Shown here piece by piece: positions 34,835-45,728 of a stretch of 64,000 nucleotides of DNA; positions within the stretch are counted from its first letter, which is position 1, and every line of letters begins with the position of its first letter. The notes under the pieces are model-generated. The model saw only the letters and a list, made by a program, of their open reading frames with translations, was not told the origin of the DNA and searched no databases. The DNA comes from Diadophis punctatus similis (Eukaryota; Chordata; Lepidosauria; Squamata; Dipsadidae): the NCBI GenBank assembly GCA_023053685.1, contig JALIGW010000016.1, forward strand, positions 124,001 through 188,000. Direction: 5' to 3'. The position numbers and the translations under genes were made by a program.

Positions 34835-35179
34835 CAAGATTAATGAGAAATTTAAACTTTTGAACATTTTAAACTTGTTTACTAATTTAGTTTTTCTTAA
34901 TAAACATATACAATAGATTATTTCATGTATTCACTGTTGTGAATATAATTCACTTAATTTTAATAAAAATATACGGGTTTATATATACGTATTATGTTTT
35001 GGTGCATTATTTGCCTATTACCTGTAGTTGGAAAATGTAAAATGTCTGTTGCATGAAAACTAGAGCCAACTAACAAATTTCATTATTATATTTGAATTCA
35101 GCATGTGAAATTCACTAAGAAATGGCACATTTCATTTCTGAAACTAACAAAAAGTGTAAATTTGTAGAACAGTGATCAA

Positions 35180-38100
35180 ATAGAACCATTAACTATTGGG
35201 GGCACAGTCATTTAGCCCAATGTTATTCCACCTAACAATCTAGATCACAGTTCACCTTTTATTGTATGAGAATATGCAGGTACATATTGTATGTCCATGG
35301 TGTTTCGCTGATTTATTAAGCTACTAAATCTGTTTAAAAAATAATGATGAGGTTAGTCTGGCATCTGGCACAAACTCAACTGTTTGATAATCTGTTTAAG
35401 AATCCTACCCCATATCAATAAAAAAAATTGTTATTTCCCAGATCTTCCATATTCATCTCACTTTGCCCTTAGATACATTTGTCCCAATATGTAGTGCAAG
35501 TACATAAATTTTGTGGGTTTTTTGCAATATGATATTATAACACACATTTTATCCTTTGCCCTTCCTCCATGGACAGTTCAGGTGTGTAATCTGGTACAGT
35601 CACTTTGATATTGAAAGAAACTGTCAATGCTAATGGCAATATGTCTCATAATTATTAGTCATTTGGAAAATGCTTTTTATCACTTTTCAAAACGCAATCA
35701 CATTCTATGACAAACTTAGTTTTGGGAGAGAAAGAACAATATACTCTACCATGACTTGTAAATAGCACAATGTTCTTCGGTACATTTTAAGGCATAATAA
35801 AGTACTCCATGAAATTTGAAAGCTAATGCAGGACAGAAAGATATTACATTTCTTTGTGGTGTTCCCCCTGGAAATAAAGGCAGATAATTAGTCTACTGAG
35901 AATCAGATGTAATGAAGAGGATATATAACAACAAGCTATAATGACAGCAGTAATTATGTAACAGGAACTCTATTCTGCTTTTCTCTGTATTATTGTGACT
36001 TCTTGATCCATCAAAAACACAGTATTCAGTACTGTAACTATTTATATCTTATTATTTCTAAAGTCTTTGTTGGCTTATATAGGCAAACTTGGTTTATTAA
36101 AATCATTCATCCTCATTGCTCTGGGAAAAGTTTCCAATTTGTTGGAGACTTTGTTCATTTCTATATCATTATTTTTGAAAAGTTGGGATGATACAGCAAC
36201 ATGAAACCATTTCAAGTTGAAAACTATTTTAAACATTAGACTGAGGAAAAGGAGGAAAAATTATTATTGTGCAAACTATCAGAAATTCCAGGAGTGCAGT
36301 CCAAAAGAGTAGCCCACAGGACTGCTAAACTTCCAGAAAGGCAGTGAAATGATGCCAATCAATGACTTCACTCAGATGTGATAAGCAGCTGGAATCCTTG
36401 GAAATTTTCTTTATGGTCAACCCACCTCAACTTCTCTCTGCCCCTAGGATGTGCCCTAAGAATTCAGCATGTAAAATTCATTTTTTAAAATTAGGGACAC
36501 TCAATTCTGGACATCCCTTTTGATGATGGAAACTTTGGTGGAAATTAAATCATGCACAGATATGCTCTGTTACCAAGTATAATCTGTGGATTTATATATG
36601 TGGGGGAAATAATTCAGTGGGGCCTGCCTCTTTATAAATCTGAGTAAGATTGCTCTGTCACCTGGTATTCCTTGAAAGATTCATGGGAATAAATAAATTT
36701 AAAGAAATCATTGCAAAACTCTTATTTCCTCTATAAAGTGAGCTCTAATATAATCCAACTATCTGTGAGTAATCCATTCATATATCTCCTCAGAACAACT
36801 TGGGTAACATAATTGACCAGGTATACAATTAGTCAGGATGAAGTAGCTCTCTGTGGAAAAATCAGACAGGGATCAAAGAAGATAATATAGCTTTCGAACA
36901 CTTTCTTGTGTGCCAATAAAACAAATGCTTTGTACCTCTAACCTAATTTATTGCCCTTTGGCATGGTATTGGATTTTGGGTAATTAATACTATAATGAAA
37001 TCTCTTTCCTAATTTCTCAGAAGTCTTCTCACCCTTGTGGGAAAAAAACCTGTTTAATCACCTTATCCTCAGAGTGCTTTAAAAGTTCATGAGTATTTTT
37101 TTACTGTGTGTAGAATATTTTATTGTGAACATCAGAGAATGCTGTAGCCATCTCTATAATTTTCTAGCCTCTCTGGTTGCTCCTATTCCTTGATCAAAAA
37201 CAAACTTATTAAAGGATCATAAATCATACCATAAAAAACATAAAATCTTATAATTGGAAAGTATCACTTAGTCTATCAAATCCAACCTGATGCATAATAC
37301 AGAGGAACCCAAAATTTAACATCTCACATAGATGGCTGTTTAGATTCAAGGTGAATCTGTTGAAGCAGCTAAATCCATTTCCTTCCAGGAAAGGAAACTC
37401 GCCATCTCTGTCTTTTCATTGGTCAAATGAAATTTGTTCCAACATGAGGATTCCTTCATTATATCTTTTCTCAGCATTTAATTGTGTGAACTATCAATGG
37501 GCACTTCTGGTTCCTGACATTCCTTCTCTCTGAATCCCTCTATCCCCTCTCCCCATACTTTATGTCAGGTTGCCATCAAAGCGAAGCAAGGATGAAGCAG
37601 TGTAATGGCAGATCTGACAGGCAAGCAGTTTCATCACAACTATCTGCTGGCCATGTAGACTGGATCTTAAGACCTCTTGTAAGGGTCAAGGCAGGTCCCA
37701 ATGTTTCTCAGGTCACAAATGGTCAACTTTCCATCTATAGCACCATTACATGCTGTGATATGTACTGATTAATTCAGTAGAATCCACCAATTTAAACCCC
37801 AGAAGGCATAAAATTCACCTTTTATAACTAAAGTCTTTTGTTCGCAATACAGATCTTAATCAAGTGAACTATCTCTTTAAGTCTTCTGCCAACAGGGCCT
37901 TAGAGTCAGACAATCTGAGATTTCCTACCATGTCCACGCTGGAAAGACTGATAACCATCATCTACTGAAATGTGGAAAGCCATAAGTTTACTACTGCTGG
38001 CCTAGACCATGTGGGGTTTTACTGATTAAAAAATGTTTACTTTGGTTATTACAGCATTGAAATAAAGTATTTCAAGATAATCAAAAGCACATACCTTTTC

Positions 38101-38200
38101 CCCCAAAGTTCTATGAGTTCATTCCTTCACCTATAACCCAACTTCAACTACCACTTTTGTCTACAACCCAAGTTACCTACAGAATTATATTTGCTTCATC
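35180..38200. other. unannotated AT-rich DNA
   Basis: Three kilobases without a recognised repeat, RNA gene or coding region. It is the longest such block in the window and the best candidate for single-copy or conserved non-coding sequence. Confidence 0.5.
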
Positions 38201-38204
38201 ACAT

Positions 38205-38817
38205 CAGCCCATCCTTCCCAGTCCAACAGGAAAGGTATGTTGCATACCCTGTCAGTTAAAGAATTCTGATTGGTAGGGTCCAGAAAGGCACCCTCCTCCC
38301 CTATCCTTTGGAACATTCTCCCTCCAGAGGCGAGATGGGTCTCCATACTCCTGGCCGGTGAGATGGGTCGCCATACTCCTGGCCTTTTGAAAATATCTAA
38401 AGACTTGGCTCTACATCTCACTTAAGGCTCACAAAAGAGCATATACTAGTGGTGGATTGCTACCTGTTTGCCCCGGTTCGGGCGAACTGGTAGCTGCGGT
38501 GGTGGGAGGCTTTGCCTACCTGCCCGGATGTCATCATGGATGATCTGTGCATGCGCAGAAGCTTCTGCGTGCACATCTCCAAACTGGTTGGAAAGGTAAG
38601 TGAAACCCATTACTAGCATACACCCTAGGGATGGTTAATGCCTTGAAGACCCTCCCCCACCTTTTAATTAACATTTAATGTTGAATTTTAACTAGCCTTG
38701 TCACTCTGTTAAATTTCTATATTGTTTTTGTTTCTAATATTTTATTTGTACACTGCCCAGATACCCTCTCTGAGGAAGATGAGTGGTTTCTAAATTTGAT
38801 AAAATAAATAAATAAAC
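38205..38817 (+). pseudogene. old L2/CR1-like LINE 3' end, split by a MITE
   Basis: Fragments such as WNILPPEARW and LKTWLY on the plus strand match the last part of L2-type ORF2. After the MITE comes a 3' end with TTTGTACACTGCCCAGATAC and AAATTTGATAAAATAAATAA. A tandem duplication (GAGATGGGTCTCCATACTCC, then GAGATGGGTCGCCATACTCC, 38331-38384) disrupts the frame. Confidence 0.65.
38447..38615. mobile_element. GGTGGGTTCC-type hAT MITE, short form
   Basis: Ends TAGTGGTGGATTGCTACC and GTGAAACCCATTACTA with target duplication GCATATAC/GCATACAC (38439-38446, 38616-38623, one mismatch). Interior has GGTTCGGGCGAACTGG and a GTGCATGCGCAGAAG core. Only 169 bp. Confidence 0.88.
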
Positions 38818-39948
38818 TTTATAACTGCTTCCATGTAGAGTCCTATTTTTGGCTAGCAGTAAAATAATTCAGGGCAAAAGCAAAACCTTGAGCAATATAA
38901 TTCTAGGAGTTTTAATACAGTTAAAATATGTTAGTACCAAATTAACTTTTAAAGCTCTCAATATAGAAAATGACCTCTTGGCGAAGAACTAACGTTTGAA
39001 AGGTATTTAAGTCAAGATAACTACAAATGTAGCCATTCTGCTTGATACGGTGTCCTTTTCCCCCTAACCAAGACTTAGAAAATTCTCACACGAGAACAAA
39101 ACCACCTTATGGTGGTAGCTGGGTAGCATATGAATGGCTTCACAGTCTCTGTAGTCTCTAAATGATAATTCATTAGACACACTTTTGGATAACCTTCTAC
39201 AGTGATTGTTCATCATTTGTACAAATTTGCCTCATTGCCAATTTTTATTTCCTCCCAACTTCTGCTTTTAGCCTTTGGATCTCGTATGCATTTGGAAAAT
39301 TAAAGGCTGTTTTATGACTCTCTTTCTATTCCGTTGTTCCCTATGGCAACTACAGAATTTCATTTGATTGCAAAAAAAAAAAAAAAAAAAAACCAGGAGG
39401 GAGGAGAGAACAGAACCAGATTAAAAAGGCACAAAATAAAATTTCTCTTTGAACCAGTGTGATGCAGTTAACTGCTTAATCCCCCGAACCCTTCAATTTA
39501 CACTTTACACATTTTCTTTTTCTTCTTGAACAAAAGAGTTTTACATTCATTATCTCTTTACAGGCAGCTGTCCAGTATGGTGCTCTCTCAGATTGCCTAC
39601 AGTTTGGTTCTGAGATACTGGAAATTGGGAAAGTTAGTAGACTTTGCAAAAGAAAGAAAGAAAAGATTTTTTTTCTATTTTATTAATACTGCAGCGGGGA
39701 TATCAGTTGTTTCAGTTTATTCTTATTTAATTGATTTTTTTTTCCTGTTCTGGCAAACACTCCAAAAAGCTAACAAAATTTATAAAGGAAACAAAAACAA
39801 AAATAATTAAAGAATTTAAAAGATCAATAAAATAGATTATCTTTAATAAAGATGTACAGTAATGTTAAGTGGGTAACTGACCTTCCCCTACTGATAAATA
39901 TGAACTCCTGTAACTTTTTTCTCTCTCCTCTGTCTTGTTTCTCTCAAT
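38818..39948. other. unannotated AT-rich DNA
   Basis: Contains an A(22) run at about 39371-39391; otherwise nothing supported. Confidence 0.5.
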
Positions 39949-39956
39949 ACTACAGC

Positions 39957-40480
39957 CAGGGGTGGGTTCCTAATTTTTTTGCTACCACTCTGTGGGCGTG
40001 GCTTATTTTGTGGGTGTGGCTTGCCAGCCATGTGACCGGGTGGGCATGGCTTCTCGGACTGCTGAAGGGAGGAGAACTGAGATAGGTCCTGCCGCCCATT
40101 CCCCCTCCCCTCAGCAGCTCGAGAAGCCTCAAACGTGTGAAAATGCCTAGTATCATCACCGCACATTCGTGGCTTCTCGGACTGCTGAAGGGAGGGGAAT
40201 GGAGATAGCTCCTGCTGCCCGTTCTTTCAGCATCTCACACGCTCCCTCAGCCATCCTTCCCTGCTTGGACTCACTGTGGGGTAGGAAGGCAGCGCATGCG
40301 CAGTACCGGAAGCTCGGCTTCTGGGCATGCACAGAAGATTTTTTTTAAAAAAAAATTAACTTTTTTTAAAAAAATGGCGGCACCCAGGCACCGGCACCCG
40401 ACCGCACCGGTACTGTGACGTCACCAGCGGGCTGCTACCGGTGCTATAGAGTGGATCGCACTGGTAGGAACCCACCACTG
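39957..40480. mobile_element. GGTGGGTTCC-type hAT MITE, 524 bp, perfect TSD
   Basis: Ends CAGGGGTGGGTTCCTAAT and GGTAGGAACCCACCACTG with perfect duplication ACTACAGC (39949-39956, 40481-40488). The body contains two copies of GGCTTCTCGGACTGCTGAAG about 120 bases apart, an AAAAAATGGCGGC block and ACCGGTACTGTGACGTCACC. No coding capacity. Confidence 0.95.
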
Positions 40481-40527
40481 ACTACAGCTACTTGCTATTT
40501 GGTTTTAATCATGTATGGAGTTTCTCA

Positions 40528-40946
40528 GTCATCTAGGTCATGGTTGTCCCAAAGCAGGGGTGGGTTCCTCTCGGTTTGGACCGGATCACCCAAACCGGTA
40601 GCGCCCCACTGGTGATGTCACTGTCGGTGCCGTTCCGTGCGCGCCGCCATCTTTTTTTTATTTTTTGCGAATTTTTCCCCTCCCGCGGCTTGAAAAATGG
40701 CACGTGAAACATCGCGATGCGAACCGGTGGCGAAGGTAAGTGGAACCCGCCCCTGTCCCAAAGGTATTTTTTCAAAAGGCAACTGAACTTTCTTTGGTTT
40801 TCCTTGAAGACGTTTCGCTCATCATCCAAGAAGCTGGATGTCAGAACTTCAGTCAGAACTGAAGAAGCTTCTTGGATAGTAAGTGAAATGTCTTCAAGGA
40901 AAAACAAAGAAATCTAGTTGCCTTTTGAAAAAGCGCCTTTCGGATT
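40528..40946. mobile_element. inverted pair of GAAACGTCTTC-core repeats, left arm interrupted by a MITE
   Basis: The left arm (40528-40546 and 40764-40845) is in minus orientation: TCTAGGTCATGGTTGTCCCA, then TTGAAGACGTTTCGCTCATC. The right arm (40853-40946) is plus: AGAACTGAAGAAGCTTCTTG, GTGAAATGTCTTCAAGG, CTAGTTGCCTTTTGAAAAAG. They meet head to head near 40848. Removing the MITE restores the left arm exactly. Confidence 0.8.
40555..40755. mobile_element. GGTGGGTTCC-type hAT MITE, 201 bp, perfect TSD
   Basis: Ends CAGGGGTGGGTTCCTCTC and GTGGAACCCGCCCCTG, perfect duplication TCCCAAAG at 40547-40554 and 40756-40763. Nested in the GAAACG-core repeat. Confidence 0.95.
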
Positions 40947-41257
40947 TGGTTTGAATCAAACTCTTCAGGAAGAGTTTAGGCACTGATGCTGTGAATGGGA
41001 GGAGAACAGGAAAGAGAAATGGCAGAATCTCAAACTGTTGTTCAATGTCACCATTTATTCTTCTATAGCCTTACATAACTTGTTTGAGAGCAATATACTT
41101 TGGTAATGCAAAGAGACTTTAATAAATATGAAATTATTTTCCACCCTCCTTGACTTCCTTGACCTGTCTGCAGTTCCTAAAGTCACTTTGAATTAGATTT
41201 TGCCTGTTTCTCACCTTGCTATGATATACGATTGGAAGACTGTGTTAAAATATTATA

Positions 41258-41598
41258 TATTTATTTATTCATTCATTCATTCAATTCGTATACTATCCAT
41301 CTCAGCTGCTGCTGGTGGCTTACAATCATTAAAACCAATAAAAACTTTAAACAAATAATAACATTAAATTCTGCTTAAAATTAACAAAGATGGGAAGGAA
41401 GGGTGCAAGATGCACATGTGGGTGAGGTGACGTCTTGTATAGTCAATTATATCTGTCCTGAGTCAGACCAGAGATGATCTGGGAGAGGCCCATGGCTGCC
41501 ATGGTGGCCATGAACTCCTGGCACACTTCCAAGGGCAAACCCAGGGATGGCAGATTGAAGCTCCCAAGGACTATAAGCCTGGGGAACTTCACTGAGAT
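41258..41598 (-). pseudogene. L2-like LINE remnant with endonuclease piece, minus strand
   Basis: The minus strand has an LGxFN-type endonuclease signature, LIVLGSFNLPSLGLPLEVCQ then EFMATMAAMGLSQIISGLT (about 41440-41590). The segment finishes in an (ATGA/ATAA)n tail at 41258-41285. The reverse transcriptase is deleted. The N of FN aligns with the catalytic Asn of the APE-type nuclease; the usual preceding Asp is Ser here, so it would be dead. Confidence 0.65.
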
Positions 41599-41599
41599 T

Positions 41600-42290
41600 T
41601 AATTAAATGGATTTCTATGCCGCCCAACTCCCAGGGGACTCTGGGCAGCTCACAACATATTAGAATCCATTACAAATATAAATACAGTAATTAAAAAAAT
41701 ACAAAAGTTAAAAAGAGTATCTCATATTTACAATCAAGGGGGGAGACCCATATTTAATCTAGTTGGCCTCACTTTCACCCCGCCTGCTGGAAGAGCCAAG
41801 TTTTTATTGCTTTCCGGAAGACCAGTAGGGTGGGGATGGTCCTGATCTCCGGGGGAAGCTGGTTCCACAGGGAGGGAGCTCCCACAGAGAAGGCCCTCCC
41901 CCTCGGCCCCGCCAGCCGACATTGTTTGGTCGACGGGACCTGGAGGAGGCCGACTCTGTGGGCCCTGACCGGTCGTAGGGAGGTATGCGGCAGGATGCGG
42001 TCCCGAAGGTAACCTGGCCCTGAGCCATGTAGGGCTTTAAAGGTAACAACCAACACCTTAAATTGGATCCGGAGACTAATGGGCAGCCAATGCAGCTGGC
42101 GGAGGATCGGTGTTACGTGGGTGCATCTGGGTACACCCACCACAGCTCGCGCAGCTGCATTTTGCATCAATTGCAGTCGCCGGACACTCTTCAAGGGTAG
42201 CCCCATGTAGAGCGCATTGCAGTAATCCAGCCGTGAGGTGATAAGGGCATGAGTGACTGTGAGATGGCCTGAGATGGCCAACAGCAGGCA
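41600..42290 (-). pseudogene. L2-like LINE, ORF2 C-terminus and 3' end, minus strand
   Basis: A 168-codon frame (42281-41775) reads TSRLDYCNALYMGLPLKSVR, LQLMQNAAARAVVGVP, LRQLHWLPISLRIQFKVLVV, then PSLWNQLPPEIRTIPTLLVF and a stop, the conserved end of L2-clade ORF2 after the RT. The 3' UTR with GCCGCCCAACTCCCAGGGG (minus sense) follows to about 41600. The RT core and endonuclease are absent. The frame is uninterrupted, so this copy is fairly young. Confidence 0.9.
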
Positions 42291-43374
42291 GGTAGGTTGC
42301 TACACAGCAGGGAGGCTTGTACAGGAGCAATTGATCCCATGAGCCCTGCTTCAGGAACAGGGTGTCTCAAAAATATTTCTAAACTAAACCATAAAATTAT
42401 AAAATAACATTAAAATATTCATAAAGTCATAAAGTTATATCCTTCCTCCTCCACATGTGGTTAGCTTGAGGAGAAACATGCCTGGTTTTACAGACTCACT
42501 GTCTGTGTTTCTATGTCTTTGTACATTCCCCAAATTCTAGAACACCCAAGATCAATAATTTTGTGTCTTATGATACCATTTAAGGACAAGCATCCATGTA
42601 TACAACAGTGATCTCCGTGCTGAAGAAACCTTCACAGATTATTTATGTATGCATTGATTTCTCTGTAACTCAAACACTAGCTTTGCTGAGTTTGGGGCCT
42701 GTACCCTCAGTAGTGACATCTTGTACACATGAACACTCGTTCTTAAACCACATTAGAGGTACCATGATGAGTTTATCAGTTTTTATAAAGGTCTAACAGT
42801 TACTACACCCTATAAAAGCTTTAGAAACATTCAGTTTTGGATTCAAGTCAATTCTGATGAACCCTGCTTTGATTTTTACAACTTCTAAATCTTTGCAACT
42901 GAATCCAGTTCAGGATTCAGTTACACACAGCCAATGATATCCTATCATATAGTTGTCAATATAATATTCTTTTTTAAAAGAAGCATTTTCCATTAATTTT
43001 GTTTTTATGATCTCAGGAATTACAAGTCTGTTCACAAGGCTATATTTTAAAGATCAACATCAGTGTAAATGATGCTTTTTCCTCTAATAGAATTAGCACG
43101 TAGAATAATGAACATATGGCATGATTGCAGTGTTTAAAGGACTGTTCAGTGCATGCTGAGAAAGGACTGGTATGCATACCAAAATAGTCAGAAAACTGTT
43201 AAGGATCATAACACTTTTACACTAATTTCAGAGTTTGTGTGATGCCTCCCATTTTATTGCATGAATCTGATCTCTCTGCCTTCAGCAGAAAAGCTTTTAC
43301 CCAAAACTATGTAGAAGTAATATTCCAATTGAATAGAGCACCAAGCTCAAGCCTCAGAGCTCTAAGCACAAAGT
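42291..43374. other. unannotated AT-rich DNA
   Basis: No supported feature. Confidence 0.5.
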
Positions 43375-43448
43375 TCCGAGAACACCAATAAAACTAATAA
43401 GATTTTTAAACTAATAAATAATAACATTAAATTAGACTTGAAATTACA
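43375..43448 (-). mobile_element. short LINE 3'-end fragment
   Basis: AATAAATAATAACATTAAAT, then GAAATTACAAAGGTGGGGAT is a close match of 41340-41395, the 3' part of the L2-like remnant there. Confidence 0.45.
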
Positions 43449-45728
43449 AAGGTGGGGATAGGATAGAATAGAATAGAATAACAGAGTTGGAAGGGACCTT
43501 GGAGGTCTTCTAGCCCAACCCCCTGCTTAGGCAGAAAACCCCACACCACTTCAGACAAATGGTTATCCAACATCTTCTTAAAAACTTCCAGTGTTGGAGC
43601 ATTCACAACTTCTGGAGGCAAGTTGTTCCACTGATTAATTGTTCTAGCTGTCAGGAAATTCCTCCTTAGTTCTAAGTTGCTTCTCTCCTTGATTAGTTTC
43701 CACCCATTGCTTCTTGTTCTACCCTCAGGTGCTTTGGAAAATAGTTTGATTCCCTCTTCTTTGTGGCAACCCCTGAGATATTGGAACACTGCTATCATGT
43801 CTCCCTTGGTCCTTCTTTTCATTAAACTAGACATACCCAGTTCCTGCAACCGTTCTTCATATGTTTTAGCCTCCAGTCCCTAATCATCTTTGTTGCTCTT
43901 CTCTGCACTCTTTCTAGAGTCTTAACATCCTTTTTACATTGTGGCGACCAAAACTGAATGCAGTATTCCAAGTGTGGTCTTACCAAGGCATTATAAAGTG
44001 GTATTAACACTTCACGTGATCTTGATTCTATCCCTCTGTTAATGCAGCCTAGAACTGTGCTGGCTTTTTTGGCAGCTGCTGCACACTGCTGGCTCACATT
44101 TAAATGGTTGTCCATTAGGACTCCAAGATCCCTCTCACAGTTACTACTGTTGAGCAAAGTACCACATATACTGTACCTGTGCATTTTGTTTTTCTTGCCT
44201 AAATGTAGAACCTTACTTTTTTCACAATTGAATTTCATTTTGTTAGATAGCGCCCAATGTTCAAATCTGTCAAGATTCTTCTGTATCTTGAGCCTATCTT
44301 CTGGAGAGTTGGCTATTCCTGCCAGTTTGGTGTCATCTGCAAATTTGATGAGTTTCCCATCTATCCAAGTCATTGATGAAGATGTGGAAGAGTACTGGTC
44401 CTAAAACAGAACCTTGGGGTACTCCACTGCATACTCCCCTCCATGTAGATGCAGTTCCATTGAGCACTACATGTTGAGTGTGGTTGGTCAGCCAGTTTTG
44501 AATCCATCTGGTGGTGTTGCTGTCTAACCCTCAGTTTTCTACTTTATTTAGTAGTAGGTTATGGTCTACTTTATCAAATACCTTACTGAAATCCAAATAA
44601 ATTATATCGACAGCATTCCTCTGGTCCACTAATTTTGGCACTTTGTCAAAGAATGCAATAAGATTAGTCTGGCATGATCTGTTTTTGACAAACCCATGTT
44701 GGCTTTTGGTTTGTTTGCTTTTAGGTGTTTGTTGATTTGTTGCTTGATTATCTTTTCCAGAATCTTCCCTGGTATTGAGGTCAGGCTGATAGGTCTGTAG
44801 TTTCCTGGATCTATTTCTTCCCTTTTTTGAAGATGGGAACTACATCAGCTCTTTTCCAGTTCTCTGGCAGTTCCCCGGTGCTCCAGGATCTTTGAAAGAT
44901 ATAGTTCAGTGGTTCTGAGATCTTGTCTGCCAGTTCCTTCAGAACCTTGGGGTGTAATCCATCTGGTCCTGGTGATTTGAACTTGTCTAGGGTAGACAGG
45001 TGTTCACTTACCATTTTCTTCTCCATTTTAACTTGTGTTCCTAATATGTTTTTTGTGGTGCTGTTTTTGATAGGTTGTGCTGTTTTTTCCCTTTGTGTAA
45101 AGACAGATGCAAAACATGAGTTAAGTAGCTCAGTGGTGGGTTCCTACCGGTGCAGTCCACTCTATAGCACCAGTAGCGGCCCGCTGGTGATGTCACAGTA
45201 CCGGTGTGGTCAGTTGCCGGTGCCTGGGCAGCCTAGGATCATTGAATAGGGAGAAGCATTCAGGCCGGACGGAGCCTCCTAGAAGAACCACTGCCACGGT
45301 CTTGCTGCTCCCGCTGTGGGGGGCTGCGTTGCGGGTGGTCAATGCCCCCTTGCTTCTCTGGCCGCTGCCAAGCTCCTGAGGCCCACGCCCACCCGGTCAC
45401 ATGGCTGGCAAGCTACACCCACAAAATAAGCCACGCCCACAGAGTGGTAGTAAAAAAATTAGGAACCTGAAGTAGCTCTGCTTTCTCCCTGTTGCTTGTC
45501 ACCTTCTTGCCACTTTCTCCCAGAAATGGACCAATTGTTTCCTTGACTATTTTTCTTGTTTTTAATATGTTGGGAGAAGCTTTTTTTGTTATTTTTTTAC
45601 TTTTGTCACAAGCCTTTGTTCATTGTGAGCCTTAGCTTTCCTCACTTCATCTTTACAGGCTCGGGCTATTTGCTGATATTCTGCCTTAGTTATTTCCCCC
45701 TTTTCCACTTTTTATACTTGTCCTGGAG
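43449..45728 (-). pseudogene. CR1/L3 LINE, much of ORF2, minus strand, with nested MITE
   Basis: The longest LINE here. From 5' to 3' on the minus strand: linker and pre-RT region (45728-45478); RT start with SEHLSTLDKFKSPGPDGLHP and LPENWKRADVVPIFKKGKK (45026-44811); GVPQGSVLGP and HIFINDLD (about 44440-44360); the palm motif KFADDTKLAG (about 44340); the thumb-side LERVQRRATKMIRD; and the C-terminal MIAVFQYLRGCHKEEGIKLF...LNNLPPEVVN-like end (43849-43480). Several frameshifts split it into separate frames (44811-45026, 43822-44373, 43427-43849). The 3' end has GGTTGGGCTAGAAGACCTCC and an (AATAG)n tail at 43456-43481. The endonuclease is missing. A hAT MITE at 45131-45469 interrupts it. Confidence 0.93.
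45131..45469. mobile_element. GGTGGGTTCC-type hAT MITE in CR1, perfect TSD
   Basis: Starts CAGTGGTGGGTTCCTACC, ends AAATTAGGAACCTG, perfect duplication AAGTAGCT at 45123-45130 and 45470-45477. Contains CTCTATAGCACCAGTAGCGG and GCCACGCCCACAGAGTGG blocks shared with 39957-40480. Excision in silico rejoins the CR1 linker. Confidence 0.95.

Larger units (their letters stand above)
33500..35150 (+). mobile_element. TIR-flanked, internally deleted DNA transposon
   Basis: The inverted pair TTGGCTCTAGTTTCCATG (33551-33568) and CATGAAAACTAGAGCCAA (35052-35069) differs at one base and lies in a longer, weaker inverted match reaching about 33510 and 35110. A CCAAT box (33652-33656) and a TATA box TATAAAAG (33707-33714) precede the relic ORF, and AATAAA signals follow it (near 34900 and 34964). 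Together these outline a self-contained pol II transcription unit in a DNA transposon frame. The exact outer ends and target duplication could not be fixed, and I cannot name the superfamily. Confidence 0.7.
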
